A DNA stretch of 15,991 nucleotides, taken from contig JAEZHL010000214.1 of the NCBI GenBank assembly GCA_023416575.1, positions 1 to 15,991 on the forward strand, written 5' to 3'. A program made the position numbers and the translations under genes. The DNA comes from Pseudomonadota bacterium (GTDB lineage: Bacteria; Pseudomonadota; Alphaproteobacteria; Rhizobiales; Hyphomicrobiaceae). Below the pieces are notes generated by a model that made no database searches, was not told the DNA's origin, and saw only the letters and a list, made by a program, of their open reading frames with translations. Positions 1 to 6,993 of the stretch are shown in pieces (within the stretch, counting starts at the first letter, position 1; the number at the start of each line of letters is the position of its first letter).

Positions 1-42
1 CGCCGCCCCATCGTCGATCGGGGCGGGCCAGGGCCAGTTCAT
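1..42 (-). CDS. Probable peroxiredoxin (AhpC/TSA-like), N-terminal fragment cut by window edge
   Basis: Only the first 14 codons are present, reading MNWPWPAPIDDGAA. A clear ribosome binding site, AAGGAG, lies 8 bases before the ATG, so this is a real start and not a chance frame. The W-P-x-P-x-D-D-G-A opening resembles, from memory, the start of alphaproteobacterial peroxiredoxin-like proteins that reduce peroxides with a cysteine thiol. No catalytic cysteine is in view, so the family is a guess from a very short stretch. It lies in the same direction as dapA, smpB and the acetyltransferase, 79 bases after the acetyltransferase stop, with a perfect hairpin between them. Confidence 0.35.
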   Translation of the reverse strand, partial: MNWPWPAPIDDGAA

Positions 43-65
43 GCACTCATCTCCTTGCCAGTCCG

Positions 66-84
66 GGGCGAGTCGAACTCGCCC
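66..84 (-). other. Intercistronic hairpin between the acetyltransferase and the next gene
   Basis: A perfect 8-bp inverted repeat, GGGCGAGT / ACTCGCCC, is separated by 3 bases and lies between the acetyltransferase stop and the ribosome binding site of the next gene. On the minus strand the loop reads TTCG-like, a stable form. No T-run follows, so it is not a classic intrinsic terminator. It may be a processing or mRNA-stabilising hairpin, or a weak terminator. A tRNA T-arm was considered and did not fit. Confidence 0.4.
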
Positions 85-121
85 GCGCGTCCGATCCGGT
101 GGGAACACGGTGGACACATCC

Positions 122-895
122 TCAGCGCTCGCGGATGCGGTAATGGTACTCGTTCACCCGCGTATATCCGAGGCTGCCATACAATCGCTGCGCGGGAATG
201 TTCGCGGTCACGGCCTGCAGGGCGGCAATGGTCGCGCCCTGATCGACCGCCCAAGCCTCGAGCGCCGCCATGACACGGCTCGCCGCCCCCGTCCGGCGCG
301 CATCAGCGCGCGTCCCGATACACTCCGCGATAACGATGCCGCCATGCAAAACGGCGAGCGCCGTGCTGACGACTTGGCCGCCAGCCAGGATGCTCAGGAA
401 AACGCAAGGGCGCGGAACGGTGGCCAGGATCGCCGGTGCCGACGAGCGCCGGTCGGGCTTGATGTTGGAGAGATAGACCTCCATCCATCCGTCGCTCGGA
501 CGATCGGAGATTTCCGCGTCTTGCGGAATGACGGAGGGGAAGACTCGCTTCGCCAGCGTCGTCACCGGCTCCTGCACGCGATAGCCGCGCAGCTCGAGCC
601 GCCTGTCGAGATCCGCTGGCGCGGCGAGTTCCTTGCCCACTTGGATTCGGCTGGGCCCGTTGCGCTCGAAATAAAGCGCCTCGACCGCGCTGATCGCGGC
701 CTCGACGTCGGTTCCGCGGAACGTGAGCGGCGACACGGAATTGGCTCTCTGCGAACCACCGCCCGAATAGCGCCACAGCCAGCCATCGATGTCGCGCGTC
801 TCGGCAGCGGGCCACGCGTGGACGGCGGCGCGCTCGATCGCCAGCATCTCATCGCGTGTGAAGTCCGTGGTACCTTTCTCGGCACCATCTTTCAT
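122..895 (-). CDS. GNAT family N-acetyltransferase
   Basis: This 257-residue protein probably transfers an acetyl group from acetyl-CoA to an amine; the acceptor is unknown. The C-terminal third carries the GNAT fold signature. An IGTRADARRTGAASRVM stretch (about residues 194-210) corresponds to the acetyl-CoA pyrophosphate-binding motif A. It is followed by a helix and then by N-I-P-A-x-x-L-Y-x-x-L-G-Y, the usual motif B ending. The N-terminal half (W-x-x-R near residues 40-45, then S-V-x-P-L) is like that of GNAT proteins with a degenerate first domain. The ATG at 895 has an AGGGG sequence 8 bases upstream. It follows smpB by 33 bases on the same strand, so the two are probably cotranscribed. 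The family is secure, the substrate is not. Confidence 0.85.
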   Translation of the reverse strand: MKDGAEKGTTDFTRDEMLAIERAAVHAWPAAETRDIDGWLWRYSGGGSQRANSVSPLTFRGTDVEAAISAVEALYFERNGPSRIQVGKELAAPADLDRRLELRGYRVQEPVTTLAKRVFPSVIPQDAEISDRPSDGWMEVYLSNIKPDRRSSAPAILATVPRPCVFLSILAGGQVVSTALAVLHGGIVIAECIGTRADARRTGAASRVMAALEAWAVDQGATIAALQAVTANIPAQRLYGSLGYTRVNEYHYRIRER

Positions 896-928
896 GACGC
901 CAACCCCTATCCGGCAGTACCGCCCCGC

Positions 929-1405
929 TCAGCCCTTCTCCCGCATCAGCCGTGCCTTCTGTCGCTGCCAGTCCCGCTTGGCCTCGGTCTCGCGCTTATC
1001 GTGCAGCTTCTTGCCCTGAGCCAAGCCCAGCTTCAGCTTAGCCCTGCCGCGCTCGTTGAAGTAGAGTTCGAGCGGCACCAGGGTCATGCCTTGCCGGCTC
1101 ACCGCGATGGCGATCTTGTGCAACTCGCGGCGGTGCATCAGCAGCCTGCGCACCCGGCGCGGCTCGTGATTGAAGAACGGACCCGCCTGCTTGTACTCCG
1201 GGATGTAGGCGTTGATCAGCGCCATACCGCCATCCTCGATGGCGGCATAGCTCTCCGCGATATTCGCCTGACCGAGGCGCAGCGACTTCACCTCGGTGCC
1301 GGTGAGCGAGATTCCCGCCTCATAGGTGTCGGTGATGAAATATTCGTGGCGGGCCTTCCGGTTCTCGGCAACGAGCCGGCGGCCGCCACTATCCTTGGCC
1401 GCCAT
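929..1405 (-). CDS. smpB: SsrA-binding protein SmpB
   Basis: SmpB binds tmRNA and delivers it to stalled ribosomes for trans-translation, rescuing the ribosome and tagging the nascent peptide for degradation. The 158-residue length is normal. The protein opens with A-E-N-R-K-A-R-H-E-Y-F-I, followed by the typical L-x-G-T-E-V-K-S-L-R and a mid-protein H-x-P-x-R-x-R-x-L-L-M-H-R segment. The C-terminal tail is rich in lysine and arginine (K-K-L-H-D-K-R, then D-W-x-R-x-K-A), the part known to enter the decoding centre. GGGGAG lies 8 bases before the ATG. The gene begins 24 bases after the dapA stop, so they form an operon. The tmRNA gene ssrA itself was not seen in the window. Confidence 0.97.
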   Translation of the reverse strand: MAAKDSGGRRLVAENRKARHEYFITDTYEAGISLTGTEVKSLRLGQANIAESYAAIEDGGMALINAYIPEYKQAGPFFNHEPRRVRRLLMHRRELHKIAIAVSRQGMTLVPLELYFNERGRAKLKLGLAQGKKLHDKRETEAKRDWQRQKARLMREKG

Positions 1406-1429
1406 TGCTGATGCTCCCCGCCTCTCACA

Positions 1430-2320
1430 TCACTCGGCGGCCTTGGCCTGGAGCAGCCCAGCCCCGGCCATAGCGGCTTCCACCGCCCGCTTGCTCGACT
1501 CGGCGATCGGCGCCAGCGGCAACCGGGTTTCGGCGCTGCAGAGACCGAGCAGAGAGGCCGCGTACTTGACGGGTCCCGGGCTCGTCTCGATGAACATTGC
1601 ATCATGCAGCGGCATCAGCTGGTCTTGCAGCTTCAGCGCCTTTGCATAGTCGCCGCTGAGGCAGGCGCTCTGGAACTCGGCGCAGAGTGCCGGCGCAATG
1701 TTCGAGGTGACCGAGATGCATCCCTGGCCGCCGTGCGCATTGAAGCCGAGCGCCGTCGCGTCCTCGCCCGACAGCATCACGAAGTCCTCCCCGCAGGCGA
1801 GCCGCTGCTGCGACGCACGCGAGAGATTGGCGGTCGCGTCCTTGACGCCGATCACGTTCTTCAGCTGTGCGCAACGCGCCATGGTCGCGACCGACATGTC
1901 CGCAACGGTGCGCCCCGGCACGTTGTAGAGCACGATCGGGATATCGACGGCGTCGTTGATCGCCTTGACGTGCAGGTAGAGGCCCTCCTGCGTCGGCTTG
2001 TTGTAGTAGGGCATGACGATGAGGACGGCATCGGCGCCGACGTCCTTGGCATGCCGGCTGAAATCGATCGCCTCCGCCGTCGAGTTCGAACCGGCACCAG
2101 CGATGACCGGCACGCGCTTGGCCGTCGTTTCGATGCAGATCTCGACGGCCAGCTTGTGCTCGTCATGGGACAGCGTCGGGCATTCGCCCGTCGTCCCGAC
2201 CGGCACGAGACCGTTGGTGCCCTGCGCGATCTGCCACTCGACCAGGCGCTCGTAGGACGTTTCGTCGAACGCCCCGTTCTTGAACGGCGAGATGAGCGCC
2301 GTATAGGATCCCTTAAACAT
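1430..2320 (-). CDS. dapA: 4-hydroxy-tetrahydrodipicolinate synthase
   Basis: DapA condenses pyruvate with aspartate semialdehyde in the first committed step to diaminopimelate and lysine, feeding peptidoglycan and protein synthesis in the cytoplasm. From the chosen start the protein has 296 residues, close to the 292 of E. coli. The (beta/alpha)8 barrel landmarks are all present: G-T-T-G-E with T44, Y106, the catalytic Y132 (L-Y-N-V-P-G-R), R137, and Schiff-base K160 in V-K-D-A. An open frame continues 24 codons upstream, but the family begins at M-F-K-G-S-Y-T-A-L. AAGGAG is 7 bases before the ATG at 2320, so this start is preferred over the ATG at 2323. That ribosome binding site sits inside a small hairpin. 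The first gene of the dapA-smpB-acetyltransferase unit, divergent from slt. Confidence 0.97.
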   Translation of the reverse strand: MFKGSYTALISPFKNGAFDETSYERLVEWQIAQGTNGLVPVGTTGECPTLSHDEHKLAVEICIETTAKRVPVIAGAGSNSTAEAIDFSRHAKDVGADAVLIVMPYYNKPTQEGLYLHVKAINDAVDIPIVLYNVPGRTVADMSVATMARCAQLKNVIGVKDATANLSRASQQRLACGEDFVMLSGEDATALGFNAHGGQGCISVTSNIAPALCAEFQSACLSGDYAKALKLQDQLMPLHDAMFIETSPGPVKYAASLLGLCSAETRLPLAPIAESSKRAVEAAMAGAGLLQAKAAE

Positions 2321-2324
2321 CATG

Positions 2325-2339
2325 CTGCTCCTTGAGCAG
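2325..2339 (-). promoter_or_regulatory. Hairpin enclosing the dapA ribosome binding site
   Basis: On the minus strand CTGCTC-AAG-GAGCAG forms a perfect 6-bp stem with a 3-base loop. The AAGGAG ribosome binding site of dapA spans the loop and the right arm, so folding would hide most of it. The arrangement is seen directly. A role in translational control of dapA is inference; no known lysine riboswitch elements are visible upstream. Confidence 0.35.
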
Positions 2340-2602
2340 TGCCGCGCGAACCGAAGACGAGTAACGACGTTGGCACCAGGATTGCCATCCATTCTTGATC
2401 CTGATGCACACGCTTGATACCGTATTTTCGAAACTCGAGCTCCGCACCGTCAGTGCCTCTCGACAAGGTCGGGAAGATTAGGCGGTTCAAGGGGCGCACG
2501 CAAGGTGAAGCTCGCAGGGCCGTTACGTGGCCGGCAGCCGATTGCGGCACCGGTCGTGGCCGTGCGCCAAACCCCAGATCCAAGACGAGAGACGATACGC
2601 AC

Positions 2603-4804
2603 GTGCTTCATCGCGCTCCCGCCTTCCATGGACTTATCGCGGTTTCCGCCATCATCGTCGCAGCCGCAGCATGGCCTGCGCCGGCAGCGGGTCCTCTCGT
2701 ACCGGCCCCTGCTGCAGCCCCGCTGCTCAAGGCGAACGCGGCGCGTGTTCCGCCCAAGGCGTTGCTCGCCGCGAGTGCCGCGGCGCGTGAGGCCGACCAC
2801 ATCGCCCGTTTCGATGCCGCGATCGCTCCGGCGCGCGAGCACGCCATCTCCGACGACGACGTCCAACGTGTTCGCGACGCCGTTGCCGCCTACGCCCAGA
2901 AGGACGAGGCGAAGGCGAAATCCCTGCAGAGCGAGATCGGCGATCCGATCGGGCGTAAGCTCGTCGAGTGGTATCGCCTCCGCTCGGGCCTGGGCAACGC
3001 GTTCGAGATCCGGGCATTTCTCGACGCCAATCCCGCATGGCCAGACCGTGCGCTGCTCACGCGGAAATTCGAAGAGCTGCTGTTCGCCGAGGGCGGCGAT
3101 TCTCGCGCGATCAGGCAGGCATTCGCCAATGCCGCTCCGACGACGGGCGTGGGTCTTGCAGCTCTTGCCTCCGCCCATCTTGCGGATGGGGACGAGAAGA
3201 ACGCCGCTGCCATTGCCGTCCGCGCCTGGCGGGATCACACATTTCCCGCGCCGCTCGAAGCCGCTTTTCTGGAGCGTTTCGGCAGCCGGCTGACGGAGGC
3301 GGACCACAAATGGCGCCTCGATCGACTGCTGACTGAGGAGCCGCGCTCCGGAGGTGAGCGGAGCGCGCGGGCCGCCATGGCGAAGCGACTGCTGCCACTC
3401 CTCGGCGAGCGCGAACGGACCAAGGCGGAGGCGCGCCTCGCCGTCTTCCAGCGCGCAAAGTCCGCGGGCAAGCTCATGGCGGCGTTGCCGGCGGAAACGT
3501 CGGCCGACTGGGGATTGGCCCTGCAGCGCGTCCAGCTTCTCAGGCGACAGGACAAGGATGAGGAGGCTTGGAAGATCCTTCTCTCGGCGCCGACGGATCC
3601 CGCAGCGATCGTCAATCCCGATGGCTGGTGGGTTCAACGGCAGGCGGCGGCTTACGATGCTCTACGCGCCGGAAAGCCAAAGATCGCCTTCGAGCTCGTT
3701 CGCGATGCCGGCCCACTCAGCGTCAATCCCCTCAACGAGCAGACGTTTTTTGCGGGCTGGCTGGCACTTCGCCATCTGAACGATGCGCGCCTCGCCGAGC
3801 CCTTCTTCCAGGCCAATGAAAAGGGAGCGGATGGACCGCTCAGCCGATCGCGCGCTCTTTACTGGCTGGGCCGCACCCGACTGGCCCTCGGCGACAAGGC
3901 GGCAGCGACGGCGCACTTCAAGGCCGCCGCGGCATACGCGGACACCTTCCACGGCCATCTCGCCCGCGAGCAGCTCGGCAAGAATGGCCCGCCGCTCCTC
4001 ATCGCTCCGCCACAGGCGCCAACGGCACAGCAGATCGACCGATTCAACAAGCTCGACGCCGTGCGCGCGACCGTCATCGCCGGCCGGGCCGAGCTCGACC
4101 GCAGCATCGTGCGGGCGTTCATCTCCGAATTGCAGCGCCAGCTCGAGAGCGAAGCAGAGGTGGCGATGGTGGCCCATCTCGCGGCGGCGCTTGGCGACAC
4201 GCAGATGGCGCTGCGCGTCGGCAAGGCGGGCGTCGCGCGCGGCCTGAACCTCGTGCACTACTCCTATCCGATCCACGCCTTCCCGGCCTACAAGCCGCTG
4301 AGAGATCCCCCCGAGCCGGCGCTGCTTTTGGGCCTTGCCCGGCAGGAAAGCGAATTCAACGGCAACACTATGTCCGGGGCCGGTGCGCGCGGTATTCTCC
4401 AGGTCATGCCGATCACGGCCCGTCACATCTGCCGCGACTACAAGATCAAGTGCAACATCAGTCAGTTGATGACGGACCCCTCCTACAACGCCATGCTGGC
4501 CAGCGCCTATGTCGGCGACCGCATGGCCGACGTGGCGGGCAGCTATATCCTGACGCTGACGAGCTATAACGCCGGGCCGGGGCGGACCCGGCAGTGGCTG
4601 AAGCAAATGGGCGATCCGCGCGACCCTAGCGTCGATCCGATCGACTGGATCTACAAGATCCCGTTCGAGGAGACGCGCGACTATGTGCAGAAGGTGCTGT
4701 CCAACGTGCAAGTATATCGAGCCCGATTGGGCCAGACCAACGGCTCCATGGCGAACGACCTTGTCCGCGCACGCGCAACGGTACAGTCTGTCGAGGCACC
4801 CTGA
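2603..4804 (+). CDS. slt: Soluble lytic murein transglycosylase, Slt type
   Basis: This exported enzyme cleaves the MurNAc-GlcNAc bond of peptidoglycan, leaving 1,6-anhydro-MurNAc ends, for wall turnover or insertion of envelope machines. The frame is open from 2414, but the GTG at 2603 puts a signal peptide at the very N-terminus: a short basic start, a hydrophobic run G-L-I-A-V-S-A-I-I-V, then A-P-A-A-G. This gives 733 residues. The middle (about 60-560) is a long alpha-helical region typical of the superhelical U and L domains. The C-terminal catalytic domain has R-Q-E-S-E-F with catalytic E582, then G-A-R-G-I-L-Q-V-M-P, S-Y-N-A-G-P-G-R, and P-F-x-E-T-R-x-Y-V. No strong ribosome binding site precedes the GTG, so the exact start is uncertain. 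It diverges from dapA. Confidence 0.93.
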   Translation: MLHRAPAFHGLIAVSAIIVAAAAWPAPAAGPLVPAPAAAPLLKANAARVPPKALLAASAAAREADHIARFDAAIAPAREHAISDDDVQRVRDAVAAYAQKDEAKAKSLQSEIGDPIGRKLVEWYRLRSGLGNAFEIRAFLDANPAWPDRALLTRKFEELLFAEGGDSRAIRQAFANAAPTTGVGLAALASAHLADGDEKNAAAIAVRAWRDHTFPAPLEAAFLERFGSRLTEADHKWRLDRLLTEEPRSGGERSARAAMAKRLLPLLGERERTKAEARLAVFQRAKSAGKLMAALPAETSADWGLALQRVQLLRRQDKDEEAWKILLSAPTDPAAIVNPDGWWVQRQAAAYDALRAGKPKIAFELVRDAGPLSVNPLNEQTFFAGWLALRHLNDARLAEPFFQANEKGADGPLSRSRALYWLGRTRLALGDKAAATAHFKAAAAYADTFHGHLAREQLGKNGPPLLIAPPQAPTAQQIDRFNKLDAVRATVIAGRAELDRSIVRAFISELQRQLESEAEVAMVAHLAAALGDTQMALRVGKAGVARGLNLVHYSYPIHAFPAYKPLRDPPEPALLLGLARQESEFNGNTMSGAGARGILQVMPITARHICRDYKIKCNISQLMTDPSYNAMLASAYVGDRMADVAGSYILTLTSYNAGPGRTRQWLKQMGDPRDPSVDPIDWIYKIPFEETRDYVQKVLSNVQVYRARLGQTNGSMANDLVRARATVQSVEAP

Positions 4805-4841
4805 GCAGACTGAAACCGCCGACAGGACAGCGTAGCCACCG

Positions 4842-5765
4842 ATGGGACAGACTGACCCCTGGCGGGACATCACCTTCTCGGCCCGCGACGGACTGAGGCT
4901 CTACGCGCGGCATTATCCGGCACCGGGCAGCCACTTGCGGCCGGTGCTTTGCCTCGCGGGGCTGACGCGCAACGCGCGCGACTTCCACGATCTTGCGATG
5001 GCCCTGTCGACCGGCGCTGCCGCGCGTGACGTCTACGCCCTCGACTGCCGCGGTCGCGGCCGGTCGGAGCACGACCCCAACTGGCGCAATTATACCGTGC
5101 CCGTCGAAATGCTCGACGTGCAGGATCTCCTGACCGTCCTCGGCCTCGAGAACCCGACCATCATCGGCACCTCGCGCGGCGGCCTGATCAGCATGGCGCT
5201 GGCCGCCGCCCAACCGACATCGCTCGGCGCCGTCGTGCTCAACGACATCGGCCCCGTGATCGACCGCGACGGGCTGACCCGGATTGCAAGCTATGTCGGC
5301 AACATGCCCCTGCCCTCGAGCTGGGAGGACGCCGAGAGAATGGTGTCGGAGTTGAGCCACCGCGCGTTCCCCGCCGTTCCCCCGCAGCAATGGGCCGAGG
5401 TCGCGCGGCAATGGTTCAACGAGGCGGACGGAAAGCCAGCACCGGGGTATGACCCGAACATCGCCCGCTCGTTCTCACCTCTCGATGGGCCGCTGCCCGA
5501 GCTGTGGCCGCAATTCGGCGCACTCGCCCGCGTGCCGATGCTCGTCCTTCGCGGCGAGAACTCAGATATCCTCAGCGCCTCGACCGTGACGCAGATGCGC
5601 GCCCGCCATCCGCAATGCGCCTCGTTCACCGTTCCGGGCCAGGGGCACGCGCCACTTCTGAAGGACGCCGCGAGTATCGCCGTCATCGCGCGCTTCCTGT
5701 CCGAGGTCGATGAGGGCCGGCCAGTAACTGGCGACCTCGGCCATCTGGCTCACGCCAGCGCTTGA
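4842..5765 (+). CDS. Alpha/beta hydrolase
   Basis: A 307-residue serine hydrolase of the alpha/beta fold, cytoplasmic since no signal peptide is seen. The substrate is unknown. The nucleophile elbow G-T-S-R-G-G contains S111. An acid is likely at D242 in R-G-E-N-S-D-I-L, and the histidine is H269 in G-Q-G-H-A-P-L-L. The oxyanion region L-C-L-A-G-L-T-R-N lies near residues 36-44, and D-C-R-G-R-G-R-S near 69-76, both standard for this fold. A cap domain occupies roughly residues 140-215. The gene starts 37 bases after the slt stop and may share its transcript. The next gene follows within 10-65 bases, depending on its start. Members of this group include esterases, haloperoxidase-like proteins and C-C hydrolases; the sequence does not decide among them. 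Confidence 0.9.
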   Translation: MGQTDPWRDITFSARDGLRLYARHYPAPGSHLRPVLCLAGLTRNARDFHDLAMALSTGAAARDVYALDCRGRGRSEHDPNWRNYTVPVEMLDVQDLLTVLGLENPTIIGTSRGGLISMALAAAQPTSLGAVVLNDIGPVIDRDGLTRIASYVGNMPLPSSWEDAERMVSELSHRAFPAVPPQQWAEVARQWFNEADGKPAPGYDPNIARSFSPLDGPLPELWPQFGALARVPMLVLRGENSDILSASTVTQMRARHPQCASFTVPGQGHAPLLKDAASIAVIARFLSEVDEGRPVTGDLGHLAHASA

Positions 5766-5775
5766 GATCTGCGAC

Positions 5776-6240
5776 GTGGCGCTTGCCGGATGGGAACCGG
5801 GGAAGGCAGCCTCCGGTTTCTCCGCCATCATGGAACGCGATGTCATAACCGAGACGATCGTTTCAAGCGAACTCGTGGGCAAGGCCGTGCAAGCCGTTCT
5901 GCGGCTCGAGCCAGCCGAGGCAGCGACGCTGCGAGGACGCGCGGGCGCCATTCTCGATATGCTCATCGAGGAGGGTGTGGTCACGGGCATCGTCGAGACC
6001 GGCATCGCCATCCAGGCGCGCCTCGATGCCTACGTCGAGTTGGTGAGCTGCCCCGCACTGGCCGAGCTGCATCCTGCTCGCGCCCAGCTTGCCGAGGAGC
6101 ACGTCATCTATGCCATCTCGAATGCGCCGCTGCGGCTCGTCGAGGGACGGTACAGATTCCCGGTGCGGGACCTGCTGCAGCTTCTGCTCGAGGAGCCGAT
6201 CCGCGGCCCGGCCTACGGAAGCAGCCGGCGCGCGAACTGA
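5776..6240 (+). CDS. Hypothetical protein, family not recognised
   Basis: I do not recognise this 154-residue frame. It is predicted to be soluble and largely alpha-helical, with an acidic, leucine-rich core (about residues 30-75) and a C-terminal segment V-E-G-R-Y-R-F-P-V-R-D-L-L-Q-L-L-L-E-E-P. No signal peptide, membrane segment or metal-binding cluster is visible. Two starts are possible: the GTG used here, 10 bases after the hydrolase stop, or the ATG at 5830, which opens at M-E-R-D-V-I-T-E-T. Neither has a convincing ribosome binding site. Close spacing suggests cotranscription with the hydrolase. It ends 15 bases before the convergent SDR gene stop. Coding is supported by GC-rich third positions matching its neighbours. 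Confidence 0.65.
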   Translation: MALAGWEPGKAASGFSAIMERDVITETIVSSELVGKAVQAVLRLEPAEAATLRGRAGAILDMLIEEGVVTGIVETGIAIQARLDAYVELVSCPALAELHPARAQLAEEHVIYAISNAPLRLVEGRYRFPVRDLLQLLLEEPIRGPAYGSSRRAN

Positions 6241-6255
6241 AGCCAGCTGAAGAGT

Positions 6256-6993
6256 TTACAACCGCGCGAGCCGCCCGCCGTCGGCGCGCAGGCACGCCCC
6301 TGTGATGAACGCGGCATCCGCCGAGGCGAGAAATGCGATTGCGGCAGCAATATCCCCCGGCTTGCCGACGTCCGCCGGCACGATCACCTCCTCGCCCGAC
6401 TGGACGTTGGGATTGCTCCACAGCATCGGCGTGTCGACGGCACCCGGCTCGACCGCATTGACGCGAATTCCGAGCGGGCGGGCTTCGATCGCCGCGGAGC
6501 GCGTGAGGGACAGCAGTCCCGCCTTCGACGCGGCGTAGGAGGCGACGAGTGGCGAGGTCCGCTCAGCGTGAATGCTCGCGACATTCACGATCGCGCCGCC
6601 AGCCACCATGTTACGCACCCCCGCCCGAATGAAATAGGCCGCGCCAAGCAGGTTGATCCCGAGCACCCGCTGCCAGTCGGCAGGATCGAGCTCAGCAATG
6701 AGCTTGAACACCATCACGCCCGCGCTGTTCACCACGACATCAAGCCGGCCGAACCGGCTGACCGTCTCAGCGACCGCTTGCTCGACGTCGTCAGGCCGGC
6801 TCACATCGCAGGTGAAGGCGGCCGCATCGGGCGCCCCGGCGGCCATAAGATCGGGAACCCGCGCCGCCACGGCTGGGTCGATATCGGCGACGACGACCCG
6901 CGCCCCCTCGCTTCCAAGCCGCAAGGCTGTCGCCAGGCCGATACCGCTCGCGCCTCCCGATACGATCGCCACCTTCTCGCGAAAGCGGCTCAC
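6256..6993 (-). CDS. Short-chain dehydrogenase/reductase (SDR), coupled to the GH1 gene
   Basis: A 245-residue classical SDR oxidoreductase acting on a hydroxyl or carbonyl group of an unknown substrate. It has the nucleotide-binding G-G-A-S-G-I-G (residues 13-19), D37 at the end of the second strand (suggesting NAD rather than NADP), N-S-A-G (89-92), and the catalytic S140, Y153 and K157 (Y-A-A-S-K). The P-G-A-V-D-T-P-M segment is the usual cofactor loop. The frame is open for 51 codons upstream, but the family starts at V-S-R-F-R-E-K-V-A. The GTG at 6993 overlaps the stop of the GH1 gene as GTGA. That overlap implies translational coupling, so the two products probably serve one pathway. 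It may act on the sugar released or used by the glycosidase; this is inference. Confidence 0.9.
   Translation of the reverse strand: MSRFREKVAIVSGGASGIGLATALRLGSEGARVVVADIDPAVAARVPDLMAAGAPDAAAFTCDVSRPDDVEQAVAETVSRFGRLDVVVNSAGVMVFKLIAELDPADWQRVLGINLLGAAYFIRAGVRNMVAGGAIVNVASIHAERTSPLVASYAASKAGLLSLTRSAAIEARPLGIRVNAVEPGAVDTPMLWSNPNVQSGEEVIVPADVGKPGDIAAAIAFLASADAAFITGACLRADGGRLARL

Noticed and set aside
61..135. A tRNA on the minus strand, suggested by a GAGTTCGACTC segment like a T-arm
   Set aside because: The stem and 7-base loop do not align with a T-arm, and no acceptor, D or anticodon arms could be built upstream. It is a plain hairpin.
41..1411. A 456-codon plus-strand open frame opposite dapA's end, smpB and the acetyltransferase
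   Set aside because: It is antisense to three well-supported genes, has an arginine-rich, low-complexity translation, no ribosome binding site and no recognisable domain. High GC makes such shadow frames common.
2395..2423. A sigma-70 promoter for slt, TTGATC-N17-TACCGT
   Set aside because: The -10 element is too far from consensus and would leave a leader of about 170 bases; not strong enough to annotate.
3662..4873. A 403-codon minus-strand open frame opposite the slt catalytic domain
   Set aside because: It lies opposite a clear lytic transglycosylase, with a translation typical of antisense to GC-rich coding sequence.
5793..5818. A further EcfG promoter, GGAAC-N17-GGTT
   Set aside because: The -10 box has G for C, the site lies inside the frame if the GTG at 5776 is the start, and it leaves only about 6 bases of leader before the ATG at 5830.
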